DNA of 64,000 bases from Camelus bactrianus (GCF_048773025.1 NC_133550.1:58907176-58971175); one strand, 5' to 3'. Positions 13,001-25,094 are shown, numbered from the stretch's first letter. Made by a program: numbers and translations. The notes: a model not told the origin generated them from the sequence alone.

Positions 13001-13488
13001 TAGAACTCATAAATCAAGCTTGTCACTTATGTTGCTCAAATTTTTTGTCAATTGTGTTGTTTTTTCCTTTTATATACTCAGTTTTTTGTCTGCTTTTTCG
13101 TTGAATACTGAGAACGGTGTATTAAAATATCCTCTGGTTATTCACTGTAATTTTTAATCATTTATTTTTTAATTCTGTTTATTTTTCATCATAAATTATG
13201 TATGTATGTGTATGTACATGTAAAGTGCATGAAGCTCTGAAATATGCATACAACTTCAGAACTCACATTTTCCCAGTGAAGTATATTTTTATTATCACTT
13301 AGGGATCCTTTTATTAACACAAAGCTTTGGTTTTCAAGTTAGTTTTAAAATTCTGATATCACTATAATGTACCAGGTTTCTCTTTTCCAGAATTTACCTG
13401 ATACAGGTTTAGGCTGATGATTTTACTTTCAATGTTTGTTTGTACTTATCTTTTAAGTACACATCTCTTGTAAAACACATAGAACTGA
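10060..13488 (-). mobile_element. Ancient L1M LINE, ORF2 (part 1)
   Basis: Reverse-complement ORF2 landmarks: 'ggaattgctgggtcatcaag', 'cacatcctcacaatacttag', 'gagtccacctggaatatatt', 'agaatcagcttattaaagtc', and further up 'gtgatatgtgttatttacat' and 'ctggttattcactgtaattt'. It continues beyond the LTR at 13490-13955. The frames are heavily broken. Confidence 0.75.
11923..11956 (+). repeat. (GA)n microsatellite
   Basis: About 17 GA dinucleotides with one 'gaca' interruption, inside the L1. Confidence 0.95.
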
Positions 13489-13489
13489 G

Positions 13490-13955
13490 TGCACTCATTT
13501 GTTAAGGCTGCCGTAACTGTACCACAAAAAGTACCATAAATTGGATGGTTTCAACACAGAAATTTATAGTCTCAAGGTTCTGGAGGCTAGAAATCTGAGA
13601 CAAGGTGTTAATAGTTTTTGTTCTTTCTGAGGTCTGCGAAGAAAATATGACTCTTTCCTAGTTTCCGGTTATTTTGATGACGATTTTTGGCAGTCTTTGG
13701 CTTATAGAAGCATCACCCTGATCTCCGCCTTAGAATTCACATGTCTCCTCTCTGTGTGTATGTCTCTGAGTCCGCGTTTACCCTTTTTCTAAGAACACGG
13801 GTCATGTTGGATGGGGGGCCCACCTACTTCAGTGTGATCTCACCGTCACCATTTCTACCTGCAACGACCCTATTTCCAAATAAGATTACATTTTGAGGAT
13901 TAGGACTTTAACATATGAATTTTGGGGGAAACATCTTTCCAACCATAACACCAAG
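13490..13955 (-). mobile_element. Solo LTR, ERVL-MaLR
   Basis: The plus strand reads 'cactcatttgttaaggctgc', 'gttctggaggctagaaatct', 'ggggggcccacctacttcag' and 'ccctatttccaaataagatt', then 'aaccataaca'. This is the reverse complement of a MaLR LTR. It is inserted in the minus-strand L1, which resumes at 13956. It looks nearly full-length but old and diverged. Confidence 0.75.
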
Positions 13956-15860
13956 CTATAAATATCCAATTTCTCTCTCCATATATATGTATTTACATGT
14001 GTATAATGCACACACATATATATTTGATTGTCTTATATATATAATAATATAAATATTTTGTGTATGATACAATGTACATATAATAGAAATATTATATATT
14101 TGTATATTCTTATATATTTGTATATTCATTTATATTTGAATTAATATCTATTTTTGCTTTCTATTTTATCTATTTTATAGTTATTTTTCTCTTTTCCTGT
14201 CTTATTTTTGATCAGTTTTTAAAAATTTTTTTGTAAGTTACACAAGTACATTTCTATTATTTTTGTGCTAATCATTAAAATTACTTAACTGTACAATCAC
14301 CTACAGAGTTTTACAAGGAACTTAGAAGAATTTTGCTGGAATATATTCATATTATTTTTATTTTTAGCCCGTATATTTTCACTTCCAAATTAGTCATTTT
14401 TATTATCATTGTTTCATATAGACAATACTTCTAAAATTCTATATCACCTTTATCTGTTAAATTACCCACTGCTCTTTGTATCTAACGCCTTCCTCTGGAT
14501 ACAAGTTTCTTCTTTCTGACATACGGTTTTTAGACAGTCGCTAGTAAGGAAATTTAGGTAATAAACTCAGTTTTGTTTTCCTGAAAAATAATAAGCTATT
14601 AATTTTAGGTTGAAAGCTATTTTTCTCTCTGTCTTCCTTCTTTCTTGCTTTAGCAAATTTCCTCTACTTTCATGTTCTTTGGTATTATAACCATAGATTC
14701 AGATGTGGATTTTTTAAAAATTTACTCTGATTGGTATTCATTGTTTCCTAAATCTGAAAACATAATTCCTTTATCAATTATGGAAATTTTTACCCATTAT
14801 ATCTTCAACAATTGCCACACCCCTCCATTCTCTCAATTTCTTCCCTAGAAATCTATAAATTTCTCTCTTTATTCTCTGTATTTTACATGTTCTCACTCTT
14901 TTTTACTCTCTGTGCTGCATTCTGAACACTTTCCAATATTCATTCCACTTCAAAAATGTATCTGTTCTCTTTTTAAAACCATTTACTAAATTACTGATTT
15001 CAATAAGTGTATCTCATTTTTAAGAAGATTTATTTGGCTCTTTGTCAATTCTACTTTGTATTTTTTAATGTATAGTGTTTGTTTCCTATGTTTTCGATTC
15101 TGCTTTTAATTTTCTATTTATAGTCTGAATCCAGTAATTCTATTAGCTGAAGTTATTGAGAGTCTCACTCTGGCATTTATCCTTTCTGCTGCATCTCTCT
15201 CTCTGGCTTCATTTTCACATGCTTTCCTTCTTAAACTTGAATATCTTCTTCAATGCATATCCAGCTTTTAAAACTTTGTGAAGCCTAAATTGAAGGCATT
15301 TCTCTCCTGAAAGATTTTCATTTGTTACTAGAGGGACCCTGATGTGCTTGGGGTTTCTCAGAACCTCAATTTCTGACAATGGGCAGCTATGGTTGTAAAT
15401 AAACAGGGAAGATGTTCCCCCTCCCAAAGCCCATGCTGTGACAGACACTTTCCCCCGCAGTCTCCTTTGTTGCAGGAGATATTTTTTCAAATACACTATT
15501 TTACCCACAGTGTTGCGCATTGAGGGTTCCAGGTTTATATAGAGTTTCAGTTCCAATTTTCACCTTTAAAAAGCCAAAGGCCTTGTTTTCTTCTGTGACA
15601 ACCACTAAAACTCAAACCTCTTGGTTAATAAGCACAGCAAATGCTCCCGGGCTAGTCTCTACATGGGTGGCAGCTTACAGCTTGAATATTTCATGTCTCC
15701 CTCTGTTTCAGGTCCTTGGAGATTTATCCTTCATTCTCAGAAGCTCAGCTATGCATTTGAAAGAATGCTTGTAACATTTTATCCATCATTTCCAAGTACT
15801 TTTTTTCAGGAGTTTTTCAAAAGGTTTCTCAGATAGCCCGACATAGAGATATTCTGACTG
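13956..15860 (-). mobile_element. Ancient L1M LINE (part 2), towards its 5' end
   Basis: The L1 continues beyond the LTR. It includes a very AT-rich patch at 14030-14160, then 'tacccattatatcttcaaca', 'gtctgaatccagtaattcta' and a 5'-region-like stretch to about 15860. Together with 10060-13488 this gives about 5.3 kb of one old L1, close to full length but inactive. Confidence 0.6.
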
Positions 15861-15949
15861 CTTTCTATATTTTAAATATACATCAAAATTATGGTCCACC
15901 GATGACATCTTCTTACATTTTCCAGTGCTGTTCAATATTTACTATCTTT

Positions 15950-16110
15950 TATGATACCTTTTCCATCACTCAAAGGGATTTTTATGCAAAAGTTATAAAA
16001 AGTAGGTGAATTCAGCCTTCCATCTTGACCCAATTTTTGAACGGGGTCTTGAAGATTTAGTAGGTACTTGCCAGGTAGAATGGAGACCAAGAAAACAGTT
16101 ATGAAAACAT
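15950..16110 (-). mobile_element. L2 LINE fragment
   Basis: 'ggggtcttgaagatttagta' and 'ggtacttgccaggtagaatg' match the L2 3' half in reverse complement. The matching next part of L2 lies at 16630-16800, so the two pieces are probably one element. Confidence 0.55.
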
Positions 16111-16284
16111 ATACTTTCTTTAGAAAACAATGAAAGTTAAATATAGCTGCAGAGCACTGTCTATTAGAACAGAGAGACAGGCTCAATCTCAGAGTTAGGT
16201 AGGTTTAGATGACATTAAAAAGGGTCTTACCTAATAGGACAGGAGTCTGGGTTCTGCCATAAATGCAGAGAAAATAGTTGCCAT

Positions 16285-16445
16285 TTATTTATGACCTGCT
16301 AGGTGGTAGGCACTGTACTGGGGGTTTACATAGGGTACTCTGACTGTCTTCATTTTACAAATAAAATGGGCAAGATGGGATTTAGTTTCCTGAGGTTACA
16401 CAGATCCCAGGAGGTGGAGCTGGATATAGAGCCCATGAATTAGAT
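16285..16445 (-). repeat. MIR SINE
   Basis: Reverse-complement MIR: 'ctaggtggtaggcactgtac', 'cttcattttacaaataaaat' and 'ggttacacagatcccaggag'. Confidence 0.75.
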
Positions 16446-16629
16446 TAATTTCTTCAGTGTTCCCCAATAAACAAAGCTAAATTGGTAAACGATTTTAAGA
16501 CAAAAGTGGAGGAATAAAACTGGTTACTCTGGAAAATTTTCCTGTTGCCCATCTAGCTTGACGAATGAAGGAAAGACATGCCTTGGCACTCTTAGCTGCT
16601 GATCAGCTTAGAGAAGAAACTTGAAGAAC

Positions 16630-16800
16630 AGAGGGAAGAACAAACGAGGACCTTGCAGGTAATTGTAAAAGCCTGTACGTCTTCATCAGTTGGGAGGTCA
16701 CTGGAGGGTTTTAGGAGAGGAGAGCCTTCGGAATTTGTAATGAAGCAGTCTCATGGCCATATGGAGAATGGATTAAGAGAGGGTTGAAGCAAAGAATTAT
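16630..16800 (-). mobile_element. L2 LINE fragment
   Basis: 'tcactggagggttttaggag' and 'ggccatatggagaatggatt' are L2 3'-half landmarks in reverse complement. It probably continues 15950-16110. Confidence 0.6.
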
Positions 16801-17159
16801 GCAGTACTGCATACTCTATTACCTTTATTTATAGGGACAATAGTTGGGACTCCCTGGTTGATAGCAGAGGTGAGGAATACAAGACAATTAAAAGAGAGCA
16901 GTTTGGGGAGGACCAGCTGCATAGAGCGGTCCATGGATGACCACATTATCTTTCTGAAGAGAAAAGGAGGGGAGGAGGGATCACGGTGAGGTGGCAAAAT
17001 GGGAGAAATAATACAGGCAGGAAGCCCCAGTGAAATGAATGTAAGTCACATTCCCTTTGGTTAACATTTGTATCCCACACTACAGAAATTCTCCGAGAAC
17101 TGGGAAAGAGAAAGTGGCTTTGCCATGTGGAAATACTCTATGTAAATGAGAAATGATTA

Positions 17160-17325
17160 ACAACTGCATATTCACATTACACATATGCCCTCTTATTTGA
17201 TACTTTAAACAACTCTGAGAGACAAACATTATCACTCGCCGTTTATCCATAGGAAGCTGAGGCTCAGAGATGTTAAGTAACTTTCCTCAAGTCAACCGCT
17301 AGTGGCTGGCAGAGATGGAATTCAA
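17160..17325 (-). repeat. MIR SINE
   Basis: 'aggaagctgaggctcagaga', 'tgttaagtaactttcctcaa' and 'agagatggaattcaaacaga' give a clear reverse-complement MIR. Confidence 0.85.
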
Positions 17326-17881
17326 ACAGAGGGTTATGGCCCTAAAAGTTGTTCTTTGTGAGGACACCATGCTGGGAGGAAAACTTTTTCTTAATCAGCA
17401 TGAGGATTATTCTGCAGTGGGTTGGAACTCAGAGGGGAGCTCAAGAAAATCGCAGTCGCAGCTCAGACAGAACGTTCTGGAGGTGGCTTTCTCTTTCTCT
17501 AATGTTTCCAAGTGTGTCACTCCCAGGGTAACTTTCCCTGGTGCTGGAGACAGTTCCTCCTCCCAGAATTCAGGTTTAGATCTAATTCCTGAAGCCTCCT
17601 TTTCCCTCCTGTGGGCCAGAAACCAGAGCTCCCGAGGGTGCCCCAGTCTGTTCTCATCAAGACAGCTCTGCCTGCCCCGGGGGCCCATGCTCTTCTAAAT
17701 CCTAACCTGCATCTGCTGCTTCCTAATGATGGAAACTGCTGATGCCACACAGGGAGGAGAGTGCATTTAGGGGGTGTCCCAGGGCTCTGTTAAACAGCTC
17801 TGCTTTTATAGCAGTCAATGTGGAGGCAGGGATACAGAAATCACTTCTTTTCCACTGTCATCCTTCTCCATCACCATGGGC

Positions 17882-17917
<36 letters not shown>

Positions 17918-18210
17918 AATTGGTTCCTCTATTTCTCCAGATAAAAATATCCAACTACCTTCTCTTTTGTTTCTCTTTCTTCTAAAACTCAAGAGTTCAC
18001 CATCCTGTGAGTAGAGGAATCAGAATGACGTAAGAATTCCATGGGTCCAGAGAATCAGGAAAGAGGACATTCAAGGAAGGAGGGGTGGGGGGAGCCTAAA
18101 AGAGAGAAAGCAGACCTCAGCTTTCCAGAATTCCATCAGCTGAAACCATAAATAAAGTAAACAAATGTAAGGTCACATACAAAGTTGATCAATTCTTGCC
18201 AACTAGATAG
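17326..18210. other. Unassigned sequence with TG microsatellite
   Basis: I see no repeat family apart from the microsatellite at 17881-17919. Open frames of 60-127 codons occur on both strands. They overlap each other and have no recognisable domain, as expected by chance in GC-richer sequence. Confidence 0.3.
17881..17919 (+). repeat. (TG)n-(CG)n microsatellite
   Basis: A run of about 13 TG units passes directly into four CG units. Alternating purine-pyrimidine sequence of this kind can adopt Z-DNA. Confidence 0.95.
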
Positions 18211-18214
18211 CTTC

Positions 18215-18455
18215 AGTTTACACTTACTGAGCACTTGCTTTATGTCGGGTATGGATGGTAAGGTTTTCTTCTACCATCTCTCATTTAATACTCATACAGA
18301 CCTAGAGAGGTAGTCATTGTGAGCTGCCTTTTACAGAGAGAAAAGTGACATTCCTGAAGATTAAATGATGTGTCCAAGTTCATTCAGCTCTCAGTATCAG
18401 AGGCAGGTTTCTAACCCAAGTCTGAGACTCTTTCCACTACGTGGTCCTGCCTCCT
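18215..18455 (-). repeat. MIR SINE (MIR3-like)
   Basis: 'ttactgagcacttgctttat', 'tctcatttaatactcataca', 'atgatgtgtccaagttcatt' and 'ccactacgtggtcctgcctc' follow MIR read backwards. Nearly full length. Confidence 0.75.
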
Positions 18456-18879
18456 TTTCCAAGAGTGGCTGGTAGTTGGAATTGAATAGAAGGAAAATGA
18501 GCTCCTGGGGAAGGAAAAGGGGCACAGAAAAGTGGTTGCATCTTGTTCACTTATCTGCATCCATGCTGACATAGATCTGGCACAATGCTACTCATTAACC
18601 ATCTCTACTTTGAGCTTTTGTTTACTCTCCTCAGTGTCATACTCTGAACTTGCTCCCAGAGTTCTGTTCTGCTCTTTTTGGGCCCTGCTCCAGTTTGCAA
18701 GGCTCTTGGAATTCGATTCTATTCATCACAAAGGCATCAAGTGGTCCAGTGTGCTGGCCACTGAGACACCAGGGGACACAAATATGGCTGCAGCTTAGAA
18801 GGAAAAGGGGACAAGAGACGGAATCAGATTCAGAGTTTGGTGTCTACTTCGTATATGGCTGCCAGGAACATAAAGGGAT

Positions 18880-20095
18880 ATATTCACTTATTCAACAAAT
18901 ATTTGAGAGTATATACTAAGCACCAGGCAATGTACTTTTTGCTAGAGATACAGCTGAGAATATAATAAAATATCTGTTCCACATAGAGTTTGTACTCTAG
19001 TGGAGGGAGTTATACAATAAACAGATAAACAACCACAGTATGTCAGTTGGTAACAAATGCGACGGCAGAGAATGAAGCAGGTGAAAGGATGACCGAGTGA
19101 GGGCAGCTGCCACTGTAAGGGGTTTGGAGACGACCTCTACAGGGAAACGTCATATCAGCAGAGACCTTAGTGAAGTGAGAGTGAGACACGGGGCTACGTG
19201 GGGAAGAGTGTTCTGGTGGAGGAAGCAGCCACTGCCAAGGCCCTGACGTGGATGCATGCTTAGTGTACTCAAGGACTGGCAAAGAGCCTCACGTGGGTAG
19301 AACCCAGGGAGAAAGCAAGGGATTATTGGAGACCAGGTCCGAGAAATAGCAGGGGGCCAGAATAACTTTACAGCCCAAGGCCGATGGCAAAGTTTGGGGT
19401 TTTAACAAGTAATATGGGAAGCCATTTGAGGGTTTTAGGCTGAGAAGTGAAATATTCTGATGTGTTTTAAAAGGATCTCTCTGGTGGCCATATAGAGAAT
19501 AGAGGCTAGGGGACAAAGCCTTAAGCATATTCCAGAACATAGACGATGCTGCCTTCCGTCAGAGTATTATCAATAGGAGTACTGGAAAATGTCTGGATTA
19601 TGGGCATATTCTGAAGTTACAGATAACTGAATTTCCAGACAGATTGGGTATGGGGTGTGGGATGAAGTGTAAGGTATGACTCCAACAATTTTGGCCTGAG
19701 TCATTGGAATAATGGAGTTCCTGGTTACTGAGTTGTTGAAGCCTGGGAGCAAAGATCAGGAGTCCAGTTTTGGACATGTGAACTACGAAATGGTTATTAA
19801 ATAAACAAGTGGGAAGGCTGAATAGGCTTGGATGTGTGAATCCACAGAGGAAAGAGGAGGTCCAAGGTGGAATTACAACTGGGAATATGTATGTAGCACT
19901 GGGAAGCATTAGTTACGGCCGTGAAAGGAACTGAGACCATCCAAGAAATGATTGTTGCTAGAGAAGAGGCCAAAGGCTGAGTCCTGGAGCATTAATCTGG
20001 CATTTAATCACCAGGAAGTTGGGAGGAGTTAGCAAGGGATATGAAGAATGACTGGTGAGTGGCCAGAGGTGTACAGGAACCAAATTTCAAAACGC
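18880..20095 (-). mobile_element. L2 LINE, 1.2 kb of ORF2 3' part and 3' UTR
   Basis: The longest L2 piece in this orientation. Landmarks: 'ttcaacaaatatttgagagt' (3' end), 'ctctagtggagggagttata', 'tatgggaagccatttgaggg', 'ggatctctctggtggccata', 'tccagttttggacatgtgaa', 'ctgagtcctggagcattaat'. In sense the 'gacatgtgaa' region corresponds to the L2 ORF2 'HLKLNMSKTE' block. Dead and highly diverged. Confidence 0.75.
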
Positions 20096-20689
20096 ACTTC
20101 AAAAAGGTAGATGTTCTACCATCGTACTGAACTGACCTATTCTGGCAGCCTGGGGACTAGAACCTGCCGTGATGGAAGGACAGCGGTCTTGAGCGCTAGT
20201 GTATCCAGGACTGACACAGGCACCTGTCTCCACATGGCTTTCAGAAAACACGTGGCACAACAGGGGAAGAACAAAAGCAAAGCCCAGGAGGAATTTGAAC
20301 TGACAGCGGTCTGGGAACCGGTGTGAGACGTCCTTTCAAGAACACCTGAAATAATTAGGGACTAGCTTGAAGGGACTCATTTACTGTAATCAAGCCACTG
20401 GGGACTTAATTTGAGAATAAAATAGAAGTGTGATAAACCTCTAAAATTGTAAATTAAGAGAGAGATGATTATCGAAAGTGTTTAAAATTTCCTGCATATT
20501 AAAAAACTTGAAGAGAGAATATCAAAAGAAAACAGTCTGCAGAAAGGTTGCAAAACTATGACGGAAAAGGATTAATTTTTTTTTTTCTTTTTGCCATACC
20601 AAAAGCCCTACAACTAGTTTGAAAAATGAGCGAGGGATAACAACATACAGCTGTAGAAAAAGAAATATAAATGGCCGATCAATGAGAAG

Positions 20690-20893
20690 AAGGATGCCAA
20701 ATCTCGTTTGTAATTTAAAAATGCAAATTTAAGCAGTGAGATATCATTTGTCACCTTTCAAATGTACAGATATTAAAAGGATTGATAATATTCTCTTTTG
20801 TCAAGGGTACAGAGAAACAGAAACTTTCACACATAGTTGGTGGAAGTGTCTGTTGATGCGTTTTAGTGGAGAAATTTGTCAACATCAATGAAA
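20690..20893 (+). mobile_element. L1 (+), left part of a split element
   Basis: 'gcagtgagatatcatttgtc', 'tcaagggtacagagaaacag' and 'acatagttggtggaagtgtc' match the ORF2 3' region of L1M. It stops where 'gtcaacatcaatg' would be followed by the phrase seen again at 23515. It is therefore the left half of an element interrupted by the minus-strand L1 at 20895-23512. Confidence 0.65.
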
Positions 20894-20894
20894 A

Positions 20895-23512
20895 AATTTG
20901 AATAAGTTTTTAGTTTTAGATTTACATACAAATTAAGAAGACAGAACAGAGTTCTCATATACCCTACACCCATTGTCCCTTATTACTAACATCTTGAGCG
21001 TTATTAAGGTGTATTTGTCACCACTAATGGACAAATAGTGATCCATTACCATTAACTAAAGTCATTACTTCACTCAGATTTCCTTAGTTTTTACCTAATG
21101 TGTCTCCTCTGGTCCAGGATTCATCCAGGACACCACATTATATTTAGTCATCGTGTCTTCGGAAGCACCTCTTGACTATGATCAAGTTTCTGATTTTTCC
21201 CTGTTTTGGATGACGTTGGAAGTATTTTGTAGACTGTCCCTCAACTGATTTTCTGATGTTTTTCTCATGTTTTGCCTGGGATGACAAGTTCTTGGGAGGA
21301 AGACTAAAGAGATACGATGCCATTCTTATCACATCATATAAAGGGTGCATACTGTCACCACAAATTCCTGCTTCATGATGCTAACCTGTATCACCTGGCA
21401 AGAGCAGTGTTTGTCAGGTTTCTCCCCTGGATTCTTTTTTCTCTCTTTGCATACTGTACTCTTGGGAAGGAAATCACTATGTTTGGCCCACACTTAAGGG
21501 TAGGAGAGGGATGCTGCAACTCCTTGAGGTGGATTATCTGCGTGAGTTATCTGGAATTCTTCTGCGTGGGAGTTATGTCTCTTCTCCTCCACTTATCTAT
21601 TCAATAATTCATTCCATCAGTGTGGATTCATAAATTTTTATTCTATACTTCGAATAGAATGCCACTTTATTTTGTTGCTTAAAATGTAGCTTTTCCTTTG
21701 GGAGCCCTTTCAATAGGCTCCTGCGTCCCCTTGGCATCCTCTGGCATTGTATTTAAAAAAACCAAAAAACACTCTCTTATTTTCTGGAACTACAAGATGC
21801 CCCAGACTCATCTTGTAAATTCACTGCCCCAGTCTTAGAATCAGCCACTTCTCCAAGGAGCACTGGTTCCTCTTACTAGAAAACATTATTAAAAACATTA
21901 TTAAAAACCAAGATCTTGGTACAAGGTATTCTGTTTGCTCCTGAGGTGACTTTGTTTCAAGGTCCTCTCAGCTAACAGAATGAGGAAATATATGTGTGTC
22001 TACTAATAGCTTTATATATAATACCTATAAATATTTCTATCATCTAATCTGAAAATTCTGTCATCATTACTTCCAATATCTCTTTTATTCAGTTCACTTT
22101 TACTTTTTTATGGTAATCCAGTATGCACATATCATACATTTGAAAATGTCCCACAGTTCTAGAGTGTTTTGTGTTTTGTTTTATTTTGTTTCCTCTTTGC
22201 ATTTTAGTGTGGAAAGATTCTATCGGCTCGTGTTCAAGACCATGTCCGGTCTACTTATGAGTCCACCAAAGATATTCTTTATTTCTTTTACCATGCTTTG
22301 ATTTCTAGCATTTCCTTTGGATTCTTTCTTAGACTTTCCATCTCTCTGTTAACATTACCATCTGTTCTTTCATGTTGTCTACTTTTCCCATTAGAATGCT
22401 TAACGTATCAATTATACTTGTGTTAAATTCCCTGTCTGATAATTCTCACATCTGCATCATGTGAGTCTGGTTCTGTTAGTTGACTTGTCTTATTAGATTG
22501 GGTTTTATTTTCTTGCCTTCTGGCCAGTCTTATAATTTTGGTGAAACTCAGCTATTTTGTATCGGGTGATAGAAACAGAAAAAAATAGGTCTCTGCTGTA
22601 AAGATTTGTGTAAATATGGCTAATATTTGGTCATTGTTTAAATTTTCCTTAATTATAGATGTCAGAGTCTTCAGATTCCTCTAATGTCCATGTTTTTGTC
22701 TCCTCTGTTTACTTTGGAATTCCCTAAGCCCCACTCTTCAGAGAGAGCCTGTGTCTTCTATCTCTTTTAGCTATAATCTGTTCTTATTTTATTGAAATAC
22801 TGTTACTGTGCTAATGAGGTGTGGGGGAGAGGTGAATTCCACAATCTTCCAATATAAATCAGTGTTTCACTGGTCCTATGTCCCGAGAGCTGTGACTTCA
22901 CAGTGTTTTCTTCAATTATATAGCTGTTTTCCCCCACACCTGACTCTGTTCCCTGGATACAGTGTTCCCAGTCAATTTACTGTAAGCCTAACCTCTCTTT
23001 ATCATAAATTTTTCTTTCTGGAGTGAGAAAAAATTCCCTTCCCTGATCTGGGAAAAGGCCCTGGCAGTCTTTCCTCCAGACATTAGGCATTTCTTATGAA
23101 AAATTTTCTGACTTTATTTCATAAGGATTGCCTTGCCTTCCCCTTGCAAGAAACAGTGACACCTGGTGGAGCTCCTGGAGCTAAAGCCCGGGGAGTCCCC
23201 CACCTCCCGCCAGGACCACAGCCACCAGGAATTTCTCACTTCCACACTCGTCCACACTCTGCCTCCAGAAATTCATCAGAACTCCCACTGAAGTGCTTCT
23301 TTGTTTATGGCTCCAGCAGCTTCCACCCCAGGCTAGGTCTCTCTGGATGTGTCTGCCCAGATTTCAAGATGGTTTTTGGTCCCATGATCACGGTTCTCTG
23401 ATAGATCCAAGAAAATTTATTGATTTTCAATTTGTCCAGCTTTTCTTGTAAGAACAAGACTGATGACTTCCAAGCTTTTCATGTGTCAAAGCTGAAATTG
23501 TTAGTCTCAGTC
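20895..23512 (-). mobile_element. L1M LINE nested in another L1, internally shortened
   Basis: The left end reads as an old L1 3' UTR in reverse: 'cccttattactaacatctt', 'gatgtttttctcatgttttg', 'ttgtcaggtttctcccctgg', 'ggaattcttctgcgtgggag', 'caagatgccccagactcatc'. From about 22090 it reads as L1 5' sequence: 'gataattctcacatctgcat', 'cctggtggagctcctggag'. Almost no ORF2 lies between. The length of about 2.6 kb resembles HAL1 or an internally deleted L1. Similar AAAATTTRAA words flank both ends. Confidence 0.6.
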
Positions 23513-23514
23513 AA

Positions 23515-23995
23515 AATTTAAAATATGACTTTCTTCAGCCTAGCAATTCTTATCCCAGGAATTTTATACTGCAAACATTCTTGCATAAGAACACAAAATA
23601 TATATACAGACGTATTCACTGTACTTTTATGTGTAACATTGAACAACAGGAAACAATTATGTGTCTACCAGGAGGATACTCGTTAAATATTTAATGGTAT
23701 ATCTATGCAAGGAATTACTATGCATCTGGAAAACTAGTAATGTAGATTTATGTAGCTCAGGATGTCCAAATGGGGGAAAGCATGTTGCAGTTTGAATATA
23801 TAATAAGATTTCTGTGTAATGTTAAAAAAGGCACACCATGTAAAAGTCTATATATACATAGAACACGACTAGAGTAACACACAGTTAAAACAGTAACTGT
23901 TGCTCCTTTTGGAGAATGAGAGGAGATGGAAACATTTACTTTCCATTTTATAGCTTCCTGTGCCACTTAATTCTTTTACAAAGAGCATGCATTAA
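23515..23995 (+). mobile_element. L1 (+), right part of the split element
   Basis: It resumes with 'ttcagcctagcaattcttat', followed by 'ggaaacaattatgtgtctac', 'aaggaattactatgcatctg' and the 3' UTR-like 'tgttgctccttttggagaat'. In L1 consensus order this follows directly after 20893. Confidence 0.65.
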
Positions 23996-23997
23996 TT

Positions 23998-24868
23998 AAT
24001 TATTAGATAGACTGAGAAAGAAGAAATAAAACTGTCTTTGTTTGCAGATGGCATGGTTGTCTATGTAGAAAATCTGAACGAATCAATAAAAAACAAAACA
24101 AACAAAGCTCCTGAAACTAACAGGTGATTATAGCAAAGTTGTGGAATACAAGATTAATATGAAAAGATCGGTTGCTTTTCTGTATACCAGCAATGAACAA
24201 CTGGAATTTGAAATTAAAAACACAATGCCATTTAGATTACAACCAAAAAATGAAATACTTAGATATGACTCTAACAAAATACATACAAAATCTATATGAA
24301 GAAAATTGCAAAACTCTGATGAAAGGAATCAAAGAACTAAATAAATGGAGAAATATTTCATGATTATGGGTAAGAACACTCAAAATTGTCAAACTGTCAG
24401 TTCTTTCCAGTTTGATCTATAGATTCAACACAATTTCAATCACATTCCAGCAAGTTATTTTTTGAATACTGGCAAACTGATTTTAAAGTTTATATGGAAA
24501 GCAAAGACCCAGAATAGCCAACACAATACTGAACGGTAGAAAAAAGTTGGAGGACTGTTGGTAACTGACTTCAAGACTTAACAATAAAGCTACAATAATC
24601 AACAGTGTGGTACTAGTGAAAAAATAGACAAATGGATCAACGGAACAGAATAGAGAGCCCAGAAACACAGCCATATAAATAGTACAAATAGTCAACTGAT
24701 CTTCAACAAAAGAGCAAAGGCAATGCAATGGAGAGAGAGAGATTTCAATAAATGGTGTTAGAACAATTGGACATTCACATCAAAAAAAAATCTAGACACA
24801 AACTTTACATCTTCACAAAAAATTAACTTAAAATAGATCATATTCTATACCTAATTGGACCTAAATAT
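23998..24868 (+). mobile_element. L1M LINE ORF2 (part 1)
   Basis: It starts at the reverse-transcriptase catalytic block: 'tttgcagatggcatggttgt' reads FADGMVV against the family's FADDMIV, so the second catalytic aspartate is lost. 'aacaactggaatttgaaatt', 'ttgatctatagattcaacac' and 'acaattggacattcacatc' follow in ORF2 order. A Tigger-type element interrupts it at 24870. Confidence 0.8.
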
Positions 24869-24869
24869 A

Positions 24870-25094
24870 CAGTTGACCTTTGAACAACATGGGTTAGGAC
24901 TGTGCAGGTCCATTTATACATGGTTTTTTTTCTTCAATAGCAAATACTACAGGACACAATCAGCAGTTGGTTGAATCTGCGGGTGTGGAACCGTGGATAC
25001 AAAGGAACCACATACACAGAAGGAGGGCTGACTCTAAGTTACGCTGTGCAGAGAGTTGGCGCCCCCAACTCCCATATTGTTCAAGGATCAACTG
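24870..25094. mobile_element. Tigger-type (Tc1/mariner) MITE, Tigger2/MER8-like
   Basis: A 225-bp element with terminal inverted repeats: left 'cagttgacctttgaacaaca', right 'tgttcaaggatcaactg'. It sits between TA dinucleotides at 24868-24869 and 25095-25096, the target duplication expected for this superfamily. Internal 'gtgcaggtccatttatacat' fits the Tigger2 group. It interrupts L1 ORF2, which resumes at once. Confidence 0.8.
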
